Source: Methanobrevibacter sp.
GTDB lineage: Archaea > Methanobacteriota > Methanobacteria > Methanobacteriales > Methanobacteriaceae
NCBI GenBank assembly: GCA_031289975.1
Contig: JAITOM010000410.1
Location: 1 to 5,143 of the forward strand
Direction of reading: 5' to 3'
DNA: 5,143 bases
Shown: positions 1 to 5,143 of the stretch, piece by piece
How positions within the stretch are numbered: position 1 is the first letter of the stretch
How the letters are laid out: the number at the start of each line of letters is the position of its first letter
Notes under the pieces: model-generated
Told to the model about the DNA's origin: nothing
Seen by the model: the letters and a program-made list of their open reading frames with translations, nothing else
Database searches by the model: none
Translations under genes and position numbers: made by a program

Positions 1-2461
1 TCACCTGAAAATCATTCCTACCAATATATTCTATATCACCATTTGGTAAATACCTAACTAAGTCCCCAGTTTTATATATTCTATCGTTAACACCCAAGAT
101 TTTTTGTTCATCTGTTTGAAAAGGATTAGGTAAAAACCTTTCACTTGTTAACTTTTCATTATTTAAATATCCTCTACTAACACCTAATCCACCAATGTAT
201 AATTCTCCAATAGCATTCATTGGAAGAAGATTGTGATTGGTATTTAAGATGTATAATTTTAAATTAGAAAGTCCTTTTCCAATAATACTTTTATTTGATA
301 TTCTATTAATTTTGTAATATGTTGCATGTATAGTTGTTTCTGTTATTCCATACATATTTATTAGTTCTACTTTATTATTAATCCAAGGAGATAATTTAGT
401 TACATCTATCCTTTCTCCTCCAAATATCACATATCTTATTTTATTTATCTCCTCATTATTTGCTTTTATAAATTCATAAAATATTTGTGGTGTTTGATTT
501 AATACAGTAATATTTTCTTTTTTCACTAAATTTATAAACTCAAAAATATCTTTTCTTGCATTATTTGGAACTATTATTAACTTAGCTCCAGTGAATAAGG
601 AAATAAATATTTCCCAAACAGAAAAATCAAAATTATATGAATGAAATTGTGTCCAAATATCATTATCATTAAAATCAAAATTCTTTTTTGTCGCATAATA
701 TAAAGACACTAAACTTTTATGTTCTATCATCACTCCTTTAGGTTGACCTGTAGTTCCACTAGTGTAAATAACATAAGCTAAATTATTCACTACAATAATC
801 TTTTCAGGATCATTAGTATTGTTTGATTTTATAAGTATTTCATCTACTTTACTATCATCTAATAATATTTTAGTCTGTGCATCTTTTATTATAAACTCTA
901 TTCTTTTTTGTGGATAATCAGGACTAATAGGTACATAAGCAGCACCTGATTTTAAGACACCTAAAATAGCAACAATCATGTTTGTGCTTCTATTTAGTTT
1001 CAAAGCAATGAGATCATCATTTTTAACTTGATAATTATCCAATAAATAGTTAGCTAAAAGATTAGCTTCTTCATTTAATTCTTTATAAGTAAGTTTTTTA
1101 TCTTCATACACTATAGCAACATTATTTGGATTTAAATTAACCTGTTTTTCAAATAGAGATACAATTGTATTATTTCGTACTTCATTTAAAAGATCAAGAT
1201 CCAAAGAACCATTATATTTATTTAATATTAATTCCTTTTCTTTTTTTGGAAGTATATAAATCTCATTAAGTTTATTTGAAGAATCATTATTTATTAGAAA
1301 GCAAATTAAAGAATTATTGAACATTTTTATATATTCTTTACTGTATTTATTTTTGTCATATTCGTATTGTAATATATAGTTATCTTTACCAGTTTTTATT
1401 TGAAGTGAGAAAGAAAATATTTCCCTCTCTTGATTAATTTTAGGAAGTATAATATTTTTTAATCCTTTCAATTCAATATCATCTTTATTAAATAAGTTTT
1501 CAGAGAATATATAATGAACAGTTGGTATAAATTTATATTTACTGTTCATTTGTGATAATGAATAGTTAGGATTTTCTAAAAGCTCACTATATTTATTTTC
1601 AACATTTTTTATATATTCATCAATAGTATCATTGTTATTTATTTCAATATTAAATGGAAGAGTATTAACAAACATTCCCACTTGCTTATCTAAAGTATTA
1701 GGTCTGTTGTTAATGGTTATAGAAATAATAGGATCATTAGTATCTTTAAGAGATAGAATATTTAATATATGCAGATAAGAGGATAAAAAAACTATATTGG
1801 GATTTGTATCATATTTTTTTGCAAAATCATCCACCCTTTTTTTGTTTATTTTAAATACTTGCCTATTGGCTTTTTCTTTACTTATTTTACTAATATTAAA
1901 AGGTTCAGTTGCTTCATTTATGTTTTTAAGCATATTATCATAAAAATCATCATTTGATTTAAATTTTTCTTCGTGATGTAAAAATATGTCAGTATTCATT
2001 TGTGAAACATTTCTAAAAGAGTGATAATAATTGCTAAATGTTTTAATAAATGTGTCAATGGAAGCTTCATCAAATATAATATTATTAAAATCTAAAAAAA
2101 GGAAAGTCTTATCTTTATTTTTAACAAGAATTACTTTATACAAGTTATTGTTTAATAATTTAAACGGTCTTATTAAGTCATTCATATCACCATATTTGCT
2201 TTTTTCTTCAATTGTTACATTTAAATCATCATTTCTTTCTAGATATAAAGTGTTAGAATCATAAACTAATCTGGATTTAACATAAGAATAAGTATTAAAA
2301 GTTTTAACAATTGCATTTCTTAACTTATTTATATCAATACTGTTATTAAATTCAAAAATAATTGGAACATTATATATTGTTGTATTAGGATTTTCTTCTT
2401 GATCTAAATATACATCAACCTGATTAGGTAAAAGAGGATAATATTTTCGCTTTTTATTCAT
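1..2461 (-). CDS. Non-ribosomal peptide synthetase, N-terminal condensation-like plus threonine-type adenylation domain (partial)
   Basis: This is the first 820 codons of a multidomain peptide synthetase, open throughout and cut by the left edge. Residues ~7-425 are a condensation-type domain: it begins YYPLLPNQ, has RPFKL before the active-site region, and keeps the late VGMFVNTLPF motif (261-270). The catalytic HHxxxDG is NNIIFDE (126-132), so the usual catalytic His is Asn127. Residues ~430-820 are an adenylation domain: A1 LTYKEL (457-462), A2 GAAYVPISPDYP (506-517), A3 YTSGTTGQPKG (566-576), A4 FDFSVWE (611-617), A5 NMYGITE (702-708), A6 GELYIGGLGVSRGY (752-765), A7 YKTGD (796-800), A8 GRNDFQV (814-820). 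Pocket residues D612 F613 W616 N655 I679 G681 M703 I711 H712 match the known threonine code except for one Ile/Val change; the tenth (Lys) lies outside. A carrier domain and further modules are expected beyond the edge but are not seen. The ATG at 2461 is chosen because an in-frame TGA lies at 2473-2471. Confidence 0.95.
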   Translation of the reverse strand, partial: MNKKRKYYPLLPNQVDVYLDQEENPNTTIYNVPIIFEFNNSIDINKLRNAIVKTFNTYSYVKSRLVYDSNTLYLERNDDLNVTIEEKSKYGDMNDLIRPFKLLNNNLYKVILVKNKDKTFLFLDFNNIIFDEASIDTFIKTFSNYYHSFRNVSQMNTDIFLHHEEKFKSNDDFYDNMLKNINEATEPFNISKISKEKANRQVFKINKKRVDDFAKKYDTNPNIVFLSSYLHILNILSLKDTNDPIISITINNRPNTLDKQVGMFVNTLPFNIEINNNDTIDEYIKNVENKYSELLENPNYSLSQMNSKYKFIPTVHYIFSENLFNKDDIELKGLKNIILPKINQEREIFSFSLQIKTGKDNYILQYEYDKNKYSKEYIKMFNNSLICFLINNDSSNKLNEIYILPKKEKELILNKYNGSLDLDLLNEVRNNTIVSLFEKQVNLNPNNVAIVYEDKKLTYKELNEEANLLANYLLDNYQVKNDDLIALKLNRSTNMIVAILGVLKSGAAYVPISPDYPQKRIEFIIKDAQTKILLDDSKVDEILIKSNNTNDPEKIIVVNNLAYVIYTSGTTGQPKGVMIEHKSLVSLYYATKKNFDFNDNDIWTQFHSYNFDFSVWEIFISLFTGAKLIIVPNNARKDIFEFINLVKKENITVLNQTPQIFYEFIKANNEEINKIRYVIFGGERIDVTKLSPWINNKVELINMYGITETTIHATYYKINRISNKSIIGKGLSNLKLYILNTNHNLLPMNAIGELYIGGLGVSRGYLNNEKLTSERFLPNPFQTDEQKILGVNDRIYKTGDLVRYLPNGDIEYIGRNDFQV

Positions 2462-2470
2462 TTTTTTTAC

Positions 2471-2475
2471 TCACC
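2471..2475 (-). promoter_or_regulatory. Ribosome binding site of the NRPS gene
   Basis: On the minus strand this reads GGTGA, nine bases before the ATG at 2461. It matches the part of the 16S-complementary sequence often used in methanogens (GGAGGTGAT). The TGA inside it is in frame with the gene, so translation cannot start further upstream than position 2470. Confidence 0.75.
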
Positions 2476-2548
2476 AGTTATTTATTTTTTATCTAATGGA
2501 TAATGGAAAGAATATCATGAAAAAATAATATGTTCTTCCAATCTTTAC

Positions 2549-2578
2549 ATTTATAGTAGTCTTTATATTTATAGTAGT
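2549..2578 (-). promoter_or_regulatory. Candidate NRPS promoter with paired 12-bp direct repeats
   Basis: The minus strand carries two identical copies of ACTACTATAAAT (2578-2567 and 2560-2549) with an 18-base period. Each contains a TATA-like core (CTATAAAT) preceded by A-rich sequence in the upstream copy, as expected of an archaeal TATA box and BRE. The copies lie about 90-115 bases upstream of the NRPS start, leaving room for a leader of roughly 60-80 bases. One copy could be the TATA box and the other an operator or a second promoter. This is inferred from sequence only, and AT-rich DNA produces such motifs easily, but the exact 12-base repetition is less likely to be chance. Confidence 0.45.
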
Positions 2579-2631
2579 TTTGATGTAAAAATATAATTAA
2601 AATAATAGAAAATATGTCTAATAAATTAAAA

Positions 2632-2663
2632 ATAAGGGTGGAGAACATTGTTCCCCCCCTTAT
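2632..2663. other. G/C-rich imperfect hairpin, terminator-like
   Basis: The left arm ATAAGGGTGGAGAAC pairs with the right arm GTTC followed by six further C and TTAT, around a three-base ATT loop. The pairing has one T/C mismatch and one bulged A. The stem is strikingly G/C-rich for this DNA. On the plus strand it is followed by a T-rich tail (about 2664-2677), which resembles an intrinsic terminator. No plus-strand gene lies upstream to be terminated, so it may be a remnant of an inserted element or have another role. Confidence 0.45.
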
Positions 2664-2837
2664 AGTCTTTTATTTTTATCATTACCTAAATATGGTATTA
2701 TTTTATTTGAAACTGGGCGACAATTATTATTTTTTTCTGAAACTTTATTTTTTGAAACTGAAAAAATTTTTTAAATTTAATGTCCACTTATATTTAATAA
2801 CCGATACTACTTATAAATGTTTCGATTTTTCCACTTA

Positions 2838-2856
2838 CCCCCCCCCCCCCCCCCCC
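2838..2856. repeat. Homopolymer run of 19 C
   Basis: Nineteen consecutive C bases occur in very AT-rich surroundings, 88 bases before the ATG of the transposase remnant and about 380 bases upstream of the NRPS start. On the NRPS strand this is a poly-G run. Such tracts change length easily by slippage, so the count may vary between cells or be a sequencing or assembly artefact. Confidence 0.95.
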
Positions 2857-2930
2857 AATGCTGTCAACTTAAGAATTTTATCCTATTTAAACCTATTAAA
2901 TAAACTAATATTATATTACACAATTATTTT

Positions 2931-2936
2931 GGAGGT
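2931..2936 (+). promoter_or_regulatory. Ribosome binding site of the transposase remnant
   Basis: GGAGGT stands eight bases before the ATG at 2945. A TATA-like stretch (TATTATATTA, about 2899-2908) lies just upstream. The initiation region is therefore preserved although the gene behind it is broken. Confidence 0.6.
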
Positions 2937-2944
2937 TAATTTTT

Positions 2945-3936
2945 ATGATGAATTGTTTCAATAGAGTTATGAGTATTCATAATAATTTAAAAAGTAGCGA
3001 AATTTTTGATATTGGAAGATTAAAATTTAATTCTTTCATTAGAAATAGAAAATTAAATTTTGTGGATATGATGTGGTTGATCATATAGGAGAGATTTGAG
3101 TTTATCCTTAGATTTGCATGACTATTGTAAATTAAAAGAGTTTGTAAGAGTGTCAAAACAAGTATTTTCCAAAAATCGAAAAAATATTAATTCGGAAGCA
3201 TTCAAAGTTCTAAATTTCAAGTATTTAAAGCGAATATATGATAATACTAAGTATACGACTTTCATGGGCTATGTTCTTTTAGCCGTTGATGGTTGTAATA
3301 TGAATCGTGTTATTATTTGTGTTAAGGCTTTAAGCAGTGAAATATATGACTGTTTAAATAATATGATGATAGATTTTAAAATAGTACCATACAAAACAAG
3401 AAGAAAGAATTCGCAATAAAAAACATATAAAAAGCGTTAAAATTATTTAAAAACAAACAAGTGATTATAATGTTTGATAGAGGGTACCCATCATTCGAGC
3501 TATTCAATTATCTAATGAAAAAATTAGTTAAATTTCTATTCAGAATCAGGAAAGATGTATATAAAAAAAAGATGGATGAAAACAAATGATGAATTTATTG
3601 ATTTTATAATGATTAAAAGTCAGATCAATCATATTGAGAATGAAACAGTTCAAAAGGACCTATTAAAAACAAGGAAACTTGGCTTAAGAATAACAAAGGT
3701 TAAATTATCAACAAGGGAAGTAAAAACATTTAATAAGTAATTTACATATAAATGAAGTTAACTATGAACAAATAAAAGGATTATATGCTAAAAGATGAGA
3801 AATAGAAAAATCTTTTGATGTTTTGAAAAATAAGCTTAACATGGAAAATATCACTGGACATTCAAAATTAACAGTAGAACAAGACTTTCACTCCAATATA
3901 TTAATTCATAGCATCCTACAAGACAAAACACTATAA
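2945..3936 (+). pseudogene. IS4-family transposase, multiply frameshifted and stopped
   Basis: The protein can be followed only by switching frames: 2945-3088 (MMNCFNRVMSIHNN... to TAG), about 3084-3419, about 3405-3589, 3555-3740 and about 3724-3936. The DDE transposase signature is visible in pieces. The first catalytic Asp is in LLAVDG (GAT at 3288-3290). The second is in MFDRGYPSFELFNYL (GAT at 3476-3478). The Y-(2)-R-(3)-E-(6)-K box of IS4-type enzymes is at 3784-3828, with Glu at 3805-3807. In that box the usual Trp after Arg is a TGA stop (3796-3798), and another stop, TAA, is at 3428-3430. Only about 62 codons separate the two Asp residues, and the text after VDG passes abruptly into a KALSSEIYDCLNN segment, suggesting an internal deletion. 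At least four frameshifts make it non-functional. No clear terminal inverted repeats or target duplication were found. Confidence 0.85.
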
Positions 3937-4291
3937 ATATTTATAATTTAAAATTAATTCATAATCCTTTAATTTTAATTTAAAAAATAAATACCAATTT
4001 TTTTAAAAAATAAGTATTTCTCTTAACTTTATTACCATAATATATTATCATTAAATATATTATCATTAAATATATTATCATTAAATATATTATCATTAAA
4101 TATATTATCATTAAATTTTTAAAAAAGTTTAATATATCTTTAAATTAAGATTTGAATAATTTAAAGAATAATTTTTAATAAAAATTTTTAAATAAATGTT
4201 ACAAAAGTTTGAAGAAATACTATATTTTATAAAAAATTTTTTGAAAATAAAAATAGATAAATTCACAAAACACTATACATTATCAGAGCTT
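3937..4291. other. AT-rich non-coding stretch between the transposase remnant and the MITE-like element
   Basis: This stretch is extremely AT-rich and holds the 15-bp tandem repeat array. The only open frame worth noting is a 33-codon lysine-rich one from ATG 4196 to TGA 4295-4297 (begins MLQKFEEILYFIKNF, ends HYTLSELK). It has no clear ribosome binding site, and its stop codon falls inside the target duplication of the MITE-like element. It could be a fragment of a lost gene. I do not recognise it and do not annotate it as a gene. Confidence 0.5.
4041..4115. repeat. Tandem array: five perfect copies of a 15-bp unit
   Basis: The unit TATATTATCATTAAA occurs five times without a mismatch and with no spacer, at 4041, 4056, 4071, 4086 and 4101. 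It lies about 100 bases after the end of the transposase remnant, outside any supported gene. Perfect identity suggests recent expansion by slippage. Iteron-like protein binding is possible but unsupported. Confidence 0.97.
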
Positions 4292-4450
4292 AAATGATTG
4301 GCACTGTAAAATTAGCATGGATTTTCACAATTGAAAAATTGAAAACAGATGATAAAAGTTTAATTACATGTATAGGGGCTTAATGTTTTTATGCTAAAAT
4401 TCAAATTCCAAAGTGGAATTTCCATCCTCTTTTTACAGTGCCAAATGATT
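4292..4450. mobile_element. 143-bp MITE-like element with 8-bp target site duplication
   Basis: The element spans 4300-4442. Its ends are GGCACTGTAAAA (4300-4311) and the exact complement TTTTACAGTGCC (4431-4442). Allowing mismatches, the terminal repeats extend to about 27 bases with 22 matches, sharing an AG-ATGGA--TTC pattern further in. It is flanked on both sides by the identical octamer AAATGATT (4292-4299 and 4443-4450), the expected target duplication. There is no room for a transposase, so it must have been mobilised in trans by a related full-length element. An 8-bp duplication with GG-starting ends fits several families, ISL3 among them, but the parent is not in this window. Inside, AAATTCCA/TGGAATTT (4403-4410/4414-4421) forms a perfect hairpin with a three-base loop, and TTAGCAT (4312-4318) pairs with ATGCTAA (4391-4397). 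Confidence 0.9.
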
Positions 4451-4503
4451 GACTACTCTCAAAAGAACATAGTTTATATAATTGAACAATTAAATTATAT
4501 GAT

Positions 4504-4593
4504 ATGAAAGCAATTGAACTTAAACTTAATAATGGTGAAATTAAATTCTTAAACGAGTTTAAAAGTAAAAGTATTCAACAAATTATCCAGTAA
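4504..4593 (+). pseudogene. Short fragment resembling the N-terminus of an IS630-type transposase
   Basis: A 29-residue frame starts MKAIELKLNNGEIKFLNEF and ends at TAA 4591-4593. The opening resembles the N-terminal helix of IS630-family transposases (a short Glu/Lys-rich lead followed by a FL-x-EFK pattern), but this is from memory of the family and the match is short. After about residue 23 the resemblance stops, and this is where a decayed minus-strand frame overlaps, so a deletion junction is plausible near 4570. No ribosome binding site is obvious. It is non-functional if it is a transposase. Confidence 0.3.
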
Positions 4594-4772
4594 ATAGTTC
4601 CTATTAGTAATACTTGTTGTTTTCAAACTATATGCCAAAGCACACTGATAAATATCAAAAACATAATAAGTTGGATTGTTTTCCCATGATACATTTGTTG
4701 CACCTTGTAATCTTTTATACTTTTTAAAAGTAGATTAGAATCAAAACTTTCAGGATTAATAAATAAGGCCCA
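4549..4772 (-). pseudogene. Decayed minus-strand reading frame of unknown identity
   Basis: Two overlapping minus-strand frames look like one broken protein. The upstream part (from 4772) reads WALFINPESFDSNLLLKSIK. After a frameshift at about 4711-4725 the text continues as RLQGATNVSWENNPTYYVF and then DIYQCALAYSLKTTSITNR, ending at a TAA at 4551-4549. The upstream part is preceded directly by a stop (TAG, 4775-4773), so no start is visible. The composition (Trp, Cys, Gly, Pro, Asn and mixed hydrophobics) looks more like real protein than the Lys/Ile/Asn-only frames typical of AT-rich spacer DNA. I do not recognise the family. It may equally be a chance frame. Confidence 0.3.
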
Positions 4773-4960
4773 CTAATATATGACAAATTTGATAAAATTT
4801 ATAAAAATTAATTAATTAAATAGAGATATCATTATATTAGTAAATAATACAAATACATCTAAAATAATTATAGCTATTTTCAATTTAACTTAATTAAAAA
4901 TTTTCAATGTGTCGTGTGCATGAGCCATGAATAAATATTTTAAAAAATATAATTATAATT
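4773..4960. other. AT-rich upstream region of cbiL
   Basis: No gene is visible. The region is AT-rich with one less AT-rich island (GTGTCGTGTGCATGAGCC, about 4909-4926). An AT dyad ATATTTT-AA-AAAATAT is at 4935-4950, just before the ribosome binding site. A TATA-like stretch (ATTATATTAG, 4831-4840) lies about 140 bases before the cbiL start and could drive it, but many similar stretches occur here. No cobalamin riboswitch hallmark was recognised. Confidence 0.4.
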
Positions 4961-4965
4961 GGAGG
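4961..4965 (+). promoter_or_regulatory. Ribosome binding site of cbiL
   Basis: GGAGG lies eleven bases before the ATG at 4977, slightly longer than the usual spacing. It is the only strong site nearby and supports that start. Confidence 0.75.
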
Positions 4966-4976
4966 ATTTTAATACA

Positions 4977-5143
4977 ATGGAAAATGGAATATTATATGGT
5001 GTGGGTGTGGGTCCTGGAGGAGAGGAATTGCTTACATTAAAAGCTGTAGAGGTAATAAAAAATGTTGATGTGATAATAGCTCCCAGTGCAAAGGAAAGTG
5101 GAGAAAGTATAGCTTATGAGACCGCGAAAAACTTTATTAATGA
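4977..5143 (+). CDS. cbiL: Cobalt-factor II / precorrin-2 C20-methyltransferase, N-terminus (partial)
   Basis: The first 55 residues of a tetrapyrrole methylase are present and the gene runs off the right edge. Members of this family transfer a methyl group from S-adenosylmethionine to C20 of cobalt-factor II (anaerobic route) or precorrin-2 in corrin ring synthesis in the cytoplasm. Methanogens need corrinoids for methyl transfer. The evidence is the N-terminal strand and SAM-binding loop LYGVGVGPG (residues 6-14), followed by EELLTLKAVEVIKNVDVII and then APSAKESGESIAYE. The long 'APSAKE' segment after the second strand suits CbiL/CobI better than CbiF, CbiH or CobA paralogues. Residue 15 is Gly where the family nearly always has Asp (GPGD). 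The gene is preceded by GGAGG, and no partner gene is visible upstream. Which of the two substrates it uses is inferred from the likely anaerobic host. Confidence 0.85.
   Translation, partial: MENGILYGVGVGPGGEELLTLKAVEVIKNVDVIIAPSAKESGESIAYETAKNFIN

Larger units (their letters stand above)
2579..2930. other. Non-coding interval between the NRPS promoter and the decayed IS element
   Basis: No convincing gene is present. A 116-codon open frame (2614-2964) crosses the hairpin and the C-run, has a composition dictated by those repeats, and overlaps the start of the transposase remnant, so it is not annotated. The interval holds a G/C-rich hairpin, three TGAAACT repeats (2708, 2738 and 2753, spaced 30 and 15 bases), a run of 19 C, and a partial direct repeat CCTATTTAAA/CCTATTAAAT at about 2882-2901. 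It may include the left end of the IS4-type element, but no matching inverted repeat was found downstream of the transposase. Confidence 0.6.

Noticed and set aside
2031..2264. 77-codon plus-strand open frame
   Set aside because: It lies wholly antisense to the well-supported condensation domain and has no ribosome binding site or recognisable motif; it is a shadow of the NRPS frame.
2614..2964. 116-codon plus-strand open frame with a hexaproline stretch
   Set aside because: The prolines are only the 19-C run read as codons, the frame crosses a hairpin and AT-rich repeats, and it overlaps the transposase start. No ribosome binding site was seen.
3096..3740. Two separate small genes at 3096-3419 and 3555-3740
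   Set aside because: Both are pieces of one frameshifted IS4-type transposase; joined across frames they align in the order of the family's motifs.
3931..3940. TATA-like CTATAAATAT identical to the NRPS promoter core
   Set aside because: It overlaps the end of the transposase remnant and has no gene downstream in either direction; likely chance in AT-rich DNA.
4041..4115. CRISPR array
   Set aside because: The 15-bp units are directly adjacent with no unique spacers, and no cas gene is present.
4900..4976. Cobalamin riboswitch before cbiL
   Set aside because: No B12-box-like conserved sequence or suitable G/C stems could be recognised; only an AT dyad is present.

Overview
The window is strongly AT-rich and looks like the genome of a gut-type methanogen of the Methanobacteriaceae (Methanobrevibacter or Methanosphaera). 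This is inferred from the base composition, GGAGG and GGTGA ribosome binding sites, a cobalamin-pathway gene of cbiL type, decayed IS4- and possibly IS630-type transposases, and a large NRPS gene of a kind known from rumen Methanobrevibacter. A low-GC Firmicute such as Clostridium cannot be excluded from sequence alone.

Layout: positions 1-2461 (minus strand) hold the N-terminal 820 codons of a non-ribosomal peptide synthetase, cut by the window edge. It starts with a condensation-type domain whose HHxxxDG motif has decayed to NNIIFDE. An adenylation domain follows, and its nine visible specificity residues read D-F-W-N-I-G-M-I-H, nearly the classic threonine code. Its start is well fixed by a GGTGA site and an in-frame upstream stop. 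Two direct repeats of a TATA-like 12-mer lie about 90-115 bases upstream of the start.

Positions 2579-2930 are non-coding, with a G/C-rich hairpin, three TGAAACT repeats and a run of 19 C. Positions 2945-3936 (plus strand) are an IS4-family transposase broken by at least four frameshifts, two in-frame stops and probably an internal deletion. All three DDE catalytic positions can still be recognised in separate frames.

Positions 3937-4960 are a debris field. It contains five perfect copies of a 15-bp tandem repeat, an intact 143-bp MITE-like element with terminal inverted repeats and an 8-bp target duplication, a short fragment resembling a transposase N-terminus, and a decayed minus-strand reading frame of unknown identity. 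At 4977 an apparently intact plus-strand gene starts, the cobalt-factor II/precorrin-2 C20-methyltransferase (cbiL), which runs off the right edge.

The two live genes point away from each other and probably do not work together. The secondary-metabolite gene borders an insertion-prone stretch that separates it from a core cofactor gene.
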